From positions 29,980-93,979 of the forward strand of contig DMBU01000193.1 in NCBI GenBank assembly GCA_003446015.1: a stretch of DNA of 64,000 nucleotides, written 5' to 3'. This document shows positions 53,725 to 63,658 of the stretch, piece by piece. Both the position numbers and the translations under genes were made by a program. Numbering within the stretch: position 1 is the stretch's first letter; every line of letters starts with the position of its first letter. The notes beneath the pieces are model-generated. The model did no database searches and was not told the origin of the DNA. It saw nothing but the letters and a program-made list of their open reading frames with translations. Source of the DNA: Bacteroidales bacterium (GTDB taxonomy: Bacteria > Bacteroidota > Bacteroidia > Bacteroidales > UBA12077).

Positions 53725-53828
53725 AAGAATTCTATTTTCTTGCCAATGGTTAAAGATATAAAAAAATCATCAGATGTATTTATAAAATATTTGATTTGTT
53801 TCAAGCAGCATATCTTCTTAAAAACAAA

Positions 53829-53857
53829 AAAAGGCCGACATTTATTGTCAGCCTTTT
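53829..53857 (-). terminator. Terminator of the M3-like peptidase gene
   Basis: On the minus strand AAAGGCTGACA pairs with TGTCGGCCTTT (one mismatch, 5-nt loop) and runs into seven T. It lies about 20 bp past the peptidase stop. Confidence 0.85.
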
Positions 53858-53876
53858 ATATTAGATTGATTTTTAT

Positions 53877-55928
53877 TTAATTAATATGTTTCAGAGCTTC
53901 TTCAGTAGCTTTAATCATGGGTTGAATTGAGATATCTTCACCTACTGCTTTTTGCATCCAGATTTGAGGTGTTAAGCGTCCAATACTCCAGATTCTATCC
54001 ACTTCATCAGAAAAATCTTTACCTGTTAAATAATTTTCTATCTGGAAATCAATTAAATGACCAAAAGAATAATTAGCTAAGTACAAAGGATTAGAAATCA
54101 TATGCGAGTATATGGCTAAAATCGGCTCGTCTTTTGTTCCATAAACTTCTGCAAAATAGGTATTCCACACCTCTTTGGCAATGGATATTACAGCTTCTTT
54201 TAACTGTGCCGCTGTTGCATCAGGATTTTCGTATAACCATTTCCAAACTTTCATATCAACCATAGATACGCCCATAATTTCAAAAACAGACCAGTAAAGA
54301 TCAAGGTTTTGAAGATATTCTTTATCAGGATTCTCATTGGTAAATCCTAACAATTGCAAATCTCTTTTTTGGAAGATGAAAGCTAACGCTTCAGTAAATG
54401 CTGTATTTGGAACTCCGTTAATCATATAATAATCTACATCGTGTAAGGAAATTGTTTGCTCAATATTATGTCCGAACTCATGCACAGCAATGTTATATCC
54501 TTTATAATCCATTCCTTTTCCCGAAATACGAGTACGTAAATGTGCTTTTTCCGATTTCATTTCGGCACCCCAGGCATGGCCCGAACCACGTGCAGGATCA
54601 ACCGAAACTTTAGAAGCAATAAATTCAGCACGTTCTTTTTCCCAACCCAATTTTTTCAGAATGTTTCCTAAATCAGCCTCCAGGGCTTTTGGATTTGGAT
54701 ATTTATTCTGTGTCATTTCATTCAGCGTTTCTTCTGAGATAGAACTGCGAGCCTTAAATCCATCATACCAAATATCATAAGGTTTTAAATCTCTGCCTAA
54801 ACGTTTACTTATTAATTTTCCAACCTCCATTGCTACCGGAGATGATAAATATTCGTCAAAAAGCTTTTCAACTTCTTCCTGTGGAATTTCTTTTGAACCT
54901 GAAAAGGCTCGTTTAACAAAAGTATTGTATTCGGTATAATATTGATCGGTAGCTTTATTTGCCTGAAAATTATTTAAAATCTGCTGGTAACGGGTATCAG
55001 GCTCTGCTGAAAGCTGAACTTCATTGCCCTCTTTATACACTTTATTCTCTATGGGATTCCAATCGTATTTATTAGAATTAATTACTTCTTCGGGAATGCT
55101 TTGATCAATGATCCGTTTCATTACATTGTAAATTAAATCTTGCTTTTCAGGACCCTTTTCTTTATTGGCATAATTTGATTTAATTTCATCGCGTAAGTTC
55201 CAGTGCGAAAGCAGAACCATGTCTTCGGGGAATAATTTTTGTCCTTCATTCGTTAACAAATGGCCCATATAAACATTATATTCAGAGATATAAATATCAG
55301 CATTGGTTTCAGCTGACGAAATTGCTTGTGACAGTTCAGCCGGAACCCGGGCTGAAAAAACATCACCTAAGCGTGAATAGGCCCATTCTAAAGAATTCCA
55401 ATCTTTCCCCAACTCATTTTTTTCATCTAAGGAGTAAGGAGGAAAATTTAGTGCAATCACAAAAGCTATTCTATTTGAATAAAAATCAACTGAGAAATGC
55501 GAGTCTGGACTGTATCCTGCAAACATAGCATCAATGTTATGGTATGGACCGTTTTCCAAATGCATGTTCTCATTCAAATCCAACACGATTTTATTTTGAT
55601 GTCCCCAAATAGATTCGAAATTCTTTGAAACTTTATTAAAGATAATTTCTTTTTCGTTTGCATCAGGAATATACTGTTCGATACAAAATGTTTCAAATTC
55701 TTCTTGTGTACCGTCTGCAGCTCTCCATAAAGAAGCAGCGTGTGCAACACCACGTTTAATTAGTTCCTGATTTTCAGAGCCATATTTTTCAATTAAAGCC
55801 TGTTGAGTTCTTTCAATAGTCTGATCTTCAATATTTTTTTGATCAGCTATATTAGCTTCGTTCGTATTTGTACATTGTGTAAACACCATAACTACCAACG
55901 ATAAAATAATTAAAAAACTTTTTTTCAT
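53877..55928 (-). CDS. Lipoprotein gluzincin metallopeptidase, M3-like
   Basis: A 683-residue protein with an N-terminal lipoprotein signal (lipobox TQC at about residue 19), so anchored in the cell envelope. The zinc motif HEFGH is H483-H487 and the third ligand is probably E513 in NTAFTEALAF, 26 residues later, as in M3-type peptidases. The rest is almost entirely helical. It probably degrades small peptides in the periplasm or on the surface. M2 family membership is the main alternative. Single gene on the minus strand with its own terminator. Confidence 0.87.
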   Translation of the reverse strand: MKKSFLIILSLVVMVFTQCTNTNEANIADQKNIEDQTIERTQQALIEKYGSENQELIKRGVAHAASLWRAADGTQEEFETFCIEQYIPDANEKEIIFNKVSKNFESIWGHQNKIVLDLNENMHLENGPYHNIDAMFAGYSPDSHFSVDFYSNRIAFVIALNFPPYSLDEKNELGKDWNSLEWAYSRLGDVFSARVPAELSQAISSAETNADIYISEYNVYMGHLLTNEGQKLFPEDMVLLSHWNLRDEIKSNYANKEKGPEKQDLIYNVMKRIIDQSIPEEVINSNKYDWNPIENKVYKEGNEVQLSAEPDTRYQQILNNFQANKATDQYYTEYNTFVKRAFSGSKEIPQEEVEKLFDEYLSSPVAMEVGKLISKRLGRDLKPYDIWYDGFKARSSISEETLNEMTQNKYPNPKALEADLGNILKKLGWEKERAEFIASKVSVDPARGSGHAWGAEMKSEKAHLRTRISGKGMDYKGYNIAVHEFGHNIEQTISLHDVDYYMINGVPNTAFTEALAFIFQKRDLQLLGFTNENPDKEYLQNLDLYWSVFEIMGVSMVDMKVWKWLYENPDATAAQLKEAVISIAKEVWNTYFAEVYGTKDEPILAIYSHMISNPLYLANYSFGHLIDFQIENYLTGKDFSDEVDRIWSIGRLTPQIWMQKAVGEDISIQPMIKATEEALKHIN

Positions 55929-56028
55929 GATGATTGTATTATTGTTTGAGTTTTAGTTAAAGTTTAAATCAGTAAAATTAGTATTAATATGATTTAATCA
56001 AAATCAATAAGATTAAAAATTACAGACT

Positions 56029-57294
56029 ATGAAAAGACAAGAAAGTTTACTCGTAAAATATAAAGAAATACGAAAGAGAACAGTTGAGATATGTGAACCA
56101 TTGCAAATTGAAGATTATGTTGTTCAGCCCATTGAAGATGTGAGTCCACCAAAATGGCATTTGGGGCATACAACCTGGTTTTTCGAAGTATTAATACTTG
56201 AGCCAAATTTAAAAAAGTACCGATTCTATAACAAAAAATATAATTATATTTTCAACAGTTATTATGAAAGCTTAGGCAAAAGAATATCAAGAATAAACCG
56301 GGGAAATTTTACCCGGCCTACAGTCGATGAGGTTTTACATTACAGAGAAATGACCGATGAGAATATGGAAATATTTTTCTCTGAGAGCCTAAATGATCAA
56401 ATTCTGGATTTAATCGAGTTGGGACTAAATCATGAACAGCAACATCAGGAATTATTAATTACCGATATTAAATATATATTAGGGCATAATCCTTTATTCC
56501 CCTTGTATAAAAATGATTTTAAAATTCAAAATGATAATACTGATCAATTTATTCAATCAGGATCCCTGAAGGTCAATAAAGATCTGTATGAAATAGGTTA
56601 CAAAGGCAATAATTTTCATTATGATAATGAAGAAAAAATACATCATGTTTACGTAAATAGCTTCAGCTTTTCTGATATGCTAACAACCAATCTTGAATAT
56701 GAGGCTTTTATTAAAGACGGGGTGTATAAACGCTACGAATTTTGGTCGTTGGATGGTTGGACATGGGTTCAGGAAAATGGTATAGAAACTCCCTTATATT
56801 GGCATTTAATTGATAATGAATTCTATGAGTATACATTAGCAAATGGATTACAAAGAATAAACTCCCATGCCCCGGTTACCCATATAAGTTTTTATGAAGC
56901 AGAAGCTTTTGCCAGATGGAAGAATTTGAGACTTTTAACCGAATTTGAATGGGAGGTAGCTTCTTACAAATATGGTTTAAAAGAAGATGTTAATCATTCA
57001 AATTTTCAAGATGCCAATATATTTCATCCAATACCAAGAACAGGAAATTCTTATCAACTTATGGGTGATGCATGGGAGTGGACCAACAGTGCTTATTTAC
57101 CATATCCAGGATATAAACAAGCGAATGGGGCTCTTGGCGAATATAATGGTAAATTTATGATTAACCAGATGGTTTTACGTGGAGGATCGTGCGCAACTCC
57201 AGCTAATCATTACCGAAATACCTACAGGAATTTTTTACAAGCCGAAAAACGTTGGCAGTTTACTGGAATAAGGCTGGCTACTGATATTGAATAG
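56029..57294 (+). CDS. egtB: EgtB-like non-haem iron sulfoxide synthase
   Basis: A 421-residue two-domain enzyme. The N-terminal DinB-like domain supplies the iron ligands HLGH (about H44) and HEQQH (H135 and H139). The C-terminal FGE-sulfatase-like domain contains LLTEFEWEVASYKYG, GDAWEWTNSAYLPYPGY and RGGSCATPANHYRNTYRNFL. EgtB joins a thiol to trimethylhistidine. The methyltransferase EgtD and the C-S lyase EgtE are not in this window, and no methyltransferase domain is fused as in OvoA. The thiol and acceptor cannot be told from sequence. Confidence 0.88.
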   Translation: MKRQESLLVKYKEIRKRTVEICEPLQIEDYVVQPIEDVSPPKWHLGHTTWFFEVLILEPNLKKYRFYNKKYNYIFNSYYESLGKRISRINRGNFTRPTVDEVLHYREMTDENMEIFFSESLNDQILDLIELGLNHEQQHQELLITDIKYILGHNPLFPLYKNDFKIQNDNTDQFIQSGSLKVNKDLYEIGYKGNNFHYDNEEKIHHVYVNSFSFSDMLTTNLEYEAFIKDGVYKRYEFWSLDGWTWVQENGIETPLYWHLIDNEFYEYTLANGLQRINSHAPVTHISFYEAEAFARWKNLRLLTEFEWEVASYKYGLKEDVNHSNFQDANIFHPIPRTGNSYQLMGDAWEWTNSAYLPYPGYKQANGALGEYNGKFMINQMVLRGGSCATPANHYRNTYRNFLQAEKRWQFTGIRLATDIE

Positions 57295-57339
57295 TTATTA
57301 TTAAAATGAGAAAAGGTATAAAGTTATATTGAACTCGTT

Positions 57340-57378
57340 CTTTGAGCTTTTGTCCCATTAAATATAAGGATAGTGGCT
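57340..57378. repeat. Diverged copy of the MITE-like right end
   Basis: TCTTTGAGC-TTT-GTCCC...AAGGATAGTGGCT matches the right end of the 37266-37371 element (TCTTTGAGCCTTCGTTCC...GGGATAGTGGCT) with the central palindrome degraded. The left inverted half is not recognisable. Confidence 0.6.
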
Positions 57379-57481
57379 TAACTTCATTTTTAAATTATAT
57401 TAGACATTCCCCTTCAGATTGCCAATACTGGATAATGAACATTTGCACTAAAAGTATGTTCTAATTTAAAACGTTATACTC

Positions 57482-57775
57482 ATGATAAAAGCTATATATA
57501 ATGGAAAAATTATTGCAGAAAGCAATGACACCATAAAAGTGGAAGGAAATCACTATTTTCCCATTGAATCTATTCAAAAAGAAATTCTTGAAAAAAGCAA
57601 TTTGAAAACAACTTGTCCCTGGAAGGGATTGGCAAGTTACTATCACTTAAATCTTGATGGAGAAAAATTAAAGGATATGGTGTGGTATTATCCTGACCCA
57701 AGCGAAGAAGCAAAACCAATTAAAAATAGAATTGCTTTCTACCAGAAGGCTGGATTGCAGGTAATGGAAGAATAG
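57482..57775 (+). CDS. DUF427 domain protein
   Basis: A 97-residue protein. The signature TTCPWKGLASYYHL and VWYYPDPSEEAKPIKNRIAFY is that of DUF427 (an uncharacterised family of small globular proteins found in many bacteria and fungi). No catalytic residues are established. It lies 187 bp after EgtB, separated by the diverged repeat copy, and is convergent with the histidine kinase gene 38 bp away. Confidence 0.88.
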   Translation: MIKAIYNGKIIAESNDTIKVEGNHYFPIESIQKEILEKSNLKTTCPWKGLASYYHLNLDGEKLKDMVWYYPDPSEEAKPIKNRIAFYQKAGLQVMEE

Positions 57776-57813
57776 CTCGAAAGTTACTCAGCAGATTGTT
57801 AATTTATTATATA

Positions 57814-59595
57814 TTAGTGTTTTGGTAAGCTAAATTTAAAATCACTGCCTTCTCCCATTTTACTGTCAACCCAAATTTTACCTCCATGTTTTTCAACAAA
57901 TTCTTTACAAATTAACAATCCGAAACCTGATCCTTTTTCATCAGCAGTTCCCGCTGAGCTATATAAGTTTTTTAAATCAAATAACTGATTTTTTATTTCT
58001 GGTTCTATGCCAGTACCATTATCTGAAACTATTATGGTAACTTCTGAAGAGTTTTGTTCAATAGAAATATTTATTTGTCCACCAATATTAGTAAACTTTA
58101 TTCCATTTGAAACAAGATTATGTAAGATTGTGCGAAGCATGTCATAATCGGCATAGATATATAATTCGCTAGATGACAGACAATTTATTTTGATATTTTT
58201 GTTACTTGCATTAAGCATTAAATTTTCAATAACCTCAGAACATATTTTTGAAAAGTTAATTTTTTCTGGCTCAAAAGGAATTTTACCTGATTGTGTTTTT
58301 GCCCAATTGAGTATATCTTCTAATAATCTGTATATTTTTTTTGTTGAATCACTAATAATTTGTATTTGAGCCTCCACTTTATCCAGATCATAGGTTCGAA
58401 TATTTTTTAACAAAAGATCTGAATATCCAAGGAGTGCATTAAAAGGACTTTTTAAATCATGTGCAAGAATAGAAATAAATTGATCTTTATCATCATTTAG
58501 TTTCTCTAATACATGGTTTAATTGTAAAATCTTTTCTTCACGAAATTGAACATTAATTAATGCCAGAGACAAACTAAATAGCAATATACTAATAACAATA
58601 CCGCTTAGAAGTACAATCAATATTCGACCATGAAACAAAGATGATCTTTCATTATATCCTGTAAACTGCAATGTCCACTTTTTACTATTAAATTCAACAG
58701 GAATCGTTTGAAATAAATTGGGTTTGATTATTTTTACATTCTCATTTTTATTTTGACTATCGAATAAAAGGTTTTTTTCTGAGATAATGTCATCATCATA
58801 AATTTTTAAATGAATTCTATTTTTGTTTGGTAAATCCCAATTACCTATAATTCCACTCATCAAATCATTCATACGATATGGACTATAAACCCACCCTATA
58901 ATAGAAGCACGTCTCTCTTGTAATGTATTAAACTTCATACCATTTTTATAAACAGGAACATACATTAAAGTACCTGCTTGAATATTATCAGTAATTTCTT
59001 GTACTAAATGAACTTTGCCCGATAGCATCGCATAATTTGAGTCTCTGGAAAATTCCATTGCTTTCCTGCGAACAGGTTCAGTATACATGTCATAACCGAA
59101 AGCCCGCTGATTGCGAGCTGAAAATGGCACAAGATAAATTATAGATGTATAAAAATCACGGTCACCAGCTGGATAAATCGCATAATCAGGAAATCCATTA
59201 TTTCGAATTGATTCAATATGATTCAATAATCGGTTTTTAGGAACAATAAGAGAAAAACCAACGCCTAAAATTCCAGGTAGATTTTTATCAATTTTTTCAC
59301 TTTCATTAAAACTCTTCCATTCTTCGAGTGTCACTGTATCAGTTGCTGCAAATAAAGAAGCACCACTTCGCAACAGTTGTGCATGTGCTTTAAGTCGTGA
59401 ATCAATTTTTACTTTAATCTCATTGCAAATAAATTCAAAATCCAGCTCTATTTCATTTTGAATTGAATTTTTAATAATATTAGTAGCTCCAAAGCTTAAA
59501 ATGAGTCCAATAACAAGTACTGATATAGCTCTCCATTTTTTCAGGATAATCATTTTAGGAAAATTAAAATCAGTTTTCAGGTTAAGGAACTTCAT
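57814..59595 (-). CDS. CHASE-domain sensor histidine kinase
   Basis: A 593-residue membrane sensor. A transmembrane helix near residues 23-45 is followed by an external CHASE domain (about 50-310: LPGILGVGFSLIVP, YPAGDRDFYTSI, FGYDMYTEPVRRKAM) and a second helix near 325-350. The cytoplasmic part has the HisKA box with H379 (LAHDLKSPFNALLGYS) and an HATPase domain (NLVSNGIKF, DNGTGI, GSGFGLLICKEF). CHASE domains detect small extracellular ligands. No response regulator is adjacent, so it is an orphan kinase. Confidence 0.93.
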   Translation of the reverse strand: MKFLNLKTDFNFPKMIILKKWRAISVLVIGLILSFGATNIIKNSIQNEIELDFEFICNEIKVKIDSRLKAHAQLLRSGASLFAATDTVTLEEWKSFNESEKIDKNLPGILGVGFSLIVPKNRLLNHIESIRNNGFPDYAIYPAGDRDFYTSIIYLVPFSARNQRAFGYDMYTEPVRRKAMEFSRDSNYAMLSGKVHLVQEITDNIQAGTLMYVPVYKNGMKFNTLQERRASIIGWVYSPYRMNDLMSGIIGNWDLPNKNRIHLKIYDDDIISEKNLLFDSQNKNENVKIIKPNLFQTIPVEFNSKKWTLQFTGYNERSSLFHGRILIVLLSGIVISILLFSLSLALINVQFREEKILQLNHVLEKLNDDKDQFISILAHDLKSPFNALLGYSDLLLKNIRTYDLDKVEAQIQIISDSTKKIYRLLEDILNWAKTQSGKIPFEPEKINFSKICSEVIENLMLNASNKNIKINCLSSSELYIYADYDMLRTILHNLVSNGIKFTNIGGQINISIEQNSSEVTIIVSDNGTGIEPEIKNQLFDLKNLYSSAGTADEKGSGFGLLICKEFVEKHGGKIWVDSKMGEGSDFKFSLPKH

Positions 59596-59799
59596 TGTTT
59601 TAGCTTATATTATCTGCATTGGAATAGTAAAGCTCAGGTATTAATTTAAGTATTAAAGATTTACTCAAATTTATGAAAAAAACAGATAAAATCACATTAT
59701 TCCAATTAAAAGAAAATAGCAATACTGGGATAATTAAACGCAACAATCAGTGGTAATCATGCATGTAAAAAGGTTTACAACAAAATCTACTTACACATA

Positions 59800-61158
59800 T
59801 CACAACATTTTTGAATTATAAATTTTAGTTTTCTCAAACTCAATTATATCAACACAATAAAAACCCGAAGAAGGTTTAACTGAAAAATCATCTTCAATAT
59901 AACCTCCAAGAATATAAAGTGAATTATTAATGAAAAATAATTCTGAAGATTTTAAATTCAAATCAATCAAATACTCATTTAGCTCCTTTGTTTCAACATT
60001 ATATGTGCATAATTTGCCATCTTCGAATATATAAATGATATTTTCGTGATAAGTTATTGCTGGTCTTTCAAGTCCTCGAATTAATTCACCTTCAATACTC
60101 CATTCTGCAGTATTTAAATCATATGTTTCAATTTCTGTTAAGGGCACTTGATTAAATCCTCCTATTAAATATATTTTATTTTTTATTAGTACTCCTTTTG
60201 TTTCTTTAGCTTTAGGCATATCCTTTAATTCATACCAATATCCCGATTTCAGATTGTATAAATGAACTTTATTTGAATATTCTTTTTGTCCATCTATTTT
60301 TAACTTTGTAGATCCTCCTAGCACGATAATGTTGTCGCCATAAACAAACGAAGCAAAATTTACACCTTGATGTGGATTTGTATGATCAATCATAATCGTA
60401 TCTCTCATAATATCATAAACTTCAATTTTATCATCTAAATATTCATATACTTTATTTGCTGATAGTATTTTCCCTCCTAAAATATATATATTATCATTAT
60501 GTAAATGCACATTATGATATGCTCTCTTTCTAAATTCAAAATCAGATGTTTCCCATATTTCAGTATTTATATCATATATCTGCAGGCTTCCACTAAACTC
60601 TTGCCATGAGAATTCAGGGGCCATGCTTTCTAATTGTTCAATTAGACCTTTAGAAGTTGGTGCTTGAGCGAATTCAAACAAAACTTCTTTTGCCTTATCT
60701 TCTTCAAATGAAAGATCTCCTCCAATAACATATACTTTATCTTTTAAAAGGAGCGAGCCAAAAGAATGTAGTCCATCTTTTAAAGCTGCCATTGATTTGA
60801 AATCTATTTTCGGTTTTAGATGATTTCCTGAAACAATGGTTACTTCTTTAAGACTTTGAACATCCATTGTTAAAAAGACTGCAAATTTCTTTTCTTTCAA
60901 CTCAGGAAAAGAAATCTTTTTTGTAATATAACCTACGCATGAGAAATAGATTGAGTCTTTCTCGTTGAAATTGGATTCTGCTTGAAAATAATATTCACCT
61001 TTGTTATTGGTTGAAACACCCTGTTTTTTATTTTTTAAATATACATGAGCTCCAACTATGGGTTCATTTGTATGTTTATCTAATACAATCCCGTTAAAGT
61101 TTTGAGAATAGGAGGATAAACTTATAAAAAACAGTACATTTATTAAGCTCAATTTCAT
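59800..61158 (-). CDS. Exported kelch-repeat protein with carboxypeptidase-regulatory domain
   Basis: A 452-residue exported protein; signal peptide about 1-19 (ending SYSQ). A CarboxypepD_reg-like beta sandwich follows (FNGIVLDKHTNEPIVGAHVYLKNK, about 20-100). The rest is a six-bladed kelch propeller: KVYVIGG, NIYILGG, NIIVLGG, KIYLIGG, IIYIFED, SLYILGG. Start MKLSLINV at 61158 is chosen because it gives a signal peptide; an upstream ATG adds 12 residues. Expected outside the cytoplasm; ligand unknown. It is flanked by a histidine kinase and an ABC permease on the same strand with gaps of about 200 and 100 bp. Confidence 0.85.
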   Translation of the reverse strand: MKLSLINVLFFISLSSYSQNFNGIVLDKHTNEPIVGAHVYLKNKKQGVSTNNKGEYYFQAESNFNEKDSIYFSCVGYITKKISFPELKEKKFAVFLTMDVQSLKEVTIVSGNHLKPKIDFKSMAALKDGLHSFGSLLLKDKVYVIGGDLSFEEDKAKEVLFEFAQAPTSKGLIEQLESMAPEFSWQEFSGSLQIYDINTEIWETSDFEFRKRAYHNVHLHNDNIYILGGKILSANKVYEYLDDKIEVYDIMRDTIMIDHTNPHQGVNFASFVYGDNIIVLGGSTKLKIDGQKEYSNKVHLYNLKSGYWYELKDMPKAKETKGVLIKNKIYLIGGFNQVPLTEIETYDLNTAEWSIEGELIRGLERPAITYHENIIYIFEDGKLCTYNVETKELNEYLIDLNLKSSELFFINNSLYILGGYIEDDFSVKPSSGFYCVDIIEFEKTKIYNSKML

Positions 61159-61255
61159 AATAATCATTATTAAATTAAATCTCAAAACCCACAATATTTA
61201 TACCACTTTATAATTTAAGTATTCCTGTATGAAAAAGGTTTACTTAACATTCATT

Positions 61256-63658
61256 TTACTCATACCTCAATGATTCCACCGGATTACTATTTGCTGCTTT
61301 CCATGAAACTAGTGAAATAGTTATTAAGGATATTACAAGAGCAACTAGGCCTGCTGATGTAAAAATCCACCAACTAAGTGCTATTTTATATGCAAAATTT
61401 TCTAACCACTTGTTCATTGCAAAAAAGGCAATGGGAATAGAAATTACGATGGATATCAAAATCCATTTCACTAAGTCCCAGTTTAGCATGATCATTATTT
61501 GGTTTATTTTAGCTCCATTTACTTTACGTATCCCTATCTCTTTGATACGTTGCTGAACAACAAGCAATGACAAGCCCAAAAGTCCCATAGAGCATATAAA
61601 TAAAGCTATGAGTGTAAAGATGGATAGCAGCTTTTCCTGCATAAGTTCTGTTTTATAAACACTTCGGTAAAGCGAACTTATATGGTTATATTCGAAAGGA
61701 TACTCAGGGAATAAGGTAGTCCATACAGTTTCAACATCAGCTATTGCTTTCTGTTGTGTTTCCGGTTTTAATGAAACTACAAAATTTAACAACCACATAC
61801 CGTCACGTTTAAACATAACCAAAGGCTCGATTTCCTTTTTTATGCTTGACAGATGAAAATTTTTAACTACACCAATAATTTTACCTGTAGGAATTTTAAT
61901 CATATCATTATGAAAAAACAAAGCAAATTCTTTTCCTACTATATCTTCAGGATTTTCATAATTCAACCTTTTCATTGCAGCTTCATTAATAATATATTCT
62001 CCTAAACCCTCATTATCTTTATTCTCAGGAGAAAAGTTTTTACCACTAAGAAATTTAAGGTTAAAAATGTTTGCAAAAGAATAGTCGCAAGGAAATACTC
62101 CAATCAAGTTATCGCCATTTTTTGTTTCATCGGGAATGTAACCCTCCATGGCAAACATAAACATGTCATTTGCCTCACCTCCCGGAGGTTCAAGCATTGC
62201 GGAAACCGATTCAATGGATTCATATTTTAGTAATTCTTCTTTAAACACAGCAAAGTCTTGTTGAACATTCGTATGAACATTTTCTAAACAAATCAGATTA
62301 TCATTATCAACACCCATACCTTTGTTTAAGGCATAATTGGTCTGTCGATAGATAACAATCACTGCTATAATAAGCAGCATTGAAATAGTATATTGAACTA
62401 CAATCAGACTTTTGCTTATGCCTCTTCGTTTACGACTGCCATTGTTTTTGATCCTAATAAGCGATTTCAGGTTATTTAATCCTTGACGGAATAATGGCAT
62501 TACACCAAATAAAAGACTTAGTATAATAAACCAAACCACTACCATAAAGGATAACAGTATGTTGTTTGTAAAAAGGTTCAATCCAAATTGTGAATAAATA
62601 ATATTATTGGCTATTCCGGTAAAAAATCCACTTAACAATACGGCAGCCAATGAAATGATAATACCCTCATAAATAAAATATTTCAGGTTAATCAGGTTTG
62701 ATGAACCAAATATATGATTAACAACTAAAAATCTGGAGCTATAACTTGCCATTCCTAAATTAAGATTGGCAAAATTAGTAAGAGCAATAAATAATAAAAT
62801 CAAGGTAGCAACAGAAAGTGTGTAAACAACGGTCATGTTCCCATTAGGCTCAATTTCCCGTAATTTATGCGAATTTAAATGTATGTCCGAAATATTTTGA
62901 AGATGAACATTAATTCCCATTCCGCTTGCATCTTCAGCTATAAGTGATGAATAAAACCCATTAAATCCTGATTGAATATTTTCGGGATTTGCATTTTCCT
63001 TTAACAATAAATAGGTCCATGCCCAACCATCAAAAACAGATTTATGAACAGGACTTGTAATAAAATCGGGATGAAAATGACTATTTTGTGGGAAATCTTT
63101 CATAACACCTTTTATGGTATAATCCATATCCTTATCGTTAAACTGACCTCCGGGCAGAGTTAAAATCTTACCAACAGGATTCCTGTCTGCAAATACTTTT
63201 TTCGCAAAACTTTCGGAAAGAATCATTGATCCGGGACTATTTAAAATATTTTCGGGGTTTCCTGTCAGCAAGTCTGCATTAAATACCTGAATAAAAGTGC
63301 TGTCACATGTAAAGGCTTGATTAATTTCTATAAACTTATCATCCAGTTTCATAAAACCACCTCTAATTGGAGCCAATCGCACATAGCTTTCTATTTCGGG
63401 GAAATGTTCCACCATTTCGGGAATATATGATGTATTATATAGTCGGGCAAAATGCTTTCCTCCGAAAAAGACATTATTCGTTAATGTGAATCTATAAATC
63501 TGATCCGACTTTTCATGAGAACTTTCATATGTTAGTTCGTTTTTTAAGAACATTACGATAATCAAAATACCGCTTAAAGCCAGACTTAAACCTACTATTT
63601 TAATAAGATTTAAAAATGGTCGTTTGATCAGATTTCGAAAGGTAAATTTCAGGATCAT
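61256..63658 (-). CDS. FtsX/MacB-type ABC transporter permease
   Basis: An 800-residue inner-membrane permease with the duplicated architecture of the copy at 21245: N-terminal helix, MacB periplasmic domain, FtsX unit (about 270-410), second MacB domain and FtsX unit ending with KAANSNPVESLRYE. KEIGIRKVNGAK is the coupling motif. No ATPase gene is adjacent, so an unlinked ATPase is needed. About 98 bp upstream of the kelch gene. These two permeases are probably efflux or lipoprotein-type transporters. Confidence 0.9.
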   Translation of the reverse strand: MILKFTFRNLIKRPFLNLIKIVGLSLALSGILIIVMFLKNELTYESSHEKSDQIYRFTLTNNVFFGGKHFARLYNTSYIPEMVEHFPEIESYVRLAPIRGGFMKLDDKFIEINQAFTCDSTFIQVFNADLLTGNPENILNSPGSMILSESFAKKVFADRNPVGKILTLPGGQFNDKDMDYTIKGVMKDFPQNSHFHPDFITSPVHKSVFDGWAWTYLLLKENANPENIQSGFNGFYSSLIAEDASGMGINVHLQNISDIHLNSHKLREIEPNGNMTVVYTLSVATLILLFIALTNFANLNLGMASYSSRFLVVNHIFGSSNLINLKYFIYEGIIISLAAVLLSGFFTGIANNIIYSQFGLNLFTNNILLSFMVVVWFIILSLLFGVMPLFRQGLNNLKSLIRIKNNGSRKRRGISKSLIVVQYTISMLLIIAVIVIYRQTNYALNKGMGVDNDNLICLENVHTNVQQDFAVFKEELLKYESIESVSAMLEPPGGEANDMFMFAMEGYIPDETKNGDNLIGVFPCDYSFANIFNLKFLSGKNFSPENKDNEGLGEYIINEAAMKRLNYENPEDIVGKEFALFFHNDMIKIPTGKIIGVVKNFHLSSIKKEIEPLVMFKRDGMWLLNFVVSLKPETQQKAIADVETVWTTLFPEYPFEYNHISSLYRSVYKTELMQEKLLSIFTLIALFICSMGLLGLSLLVVQQRIKEIGIRKVNGAKINQIMIMLNWDLVKWILISIVISIPIAFFAMNKWLENFAYKIALSWWIFTSAGLVALVISLITISLVSWKAANSNPVESLRYE

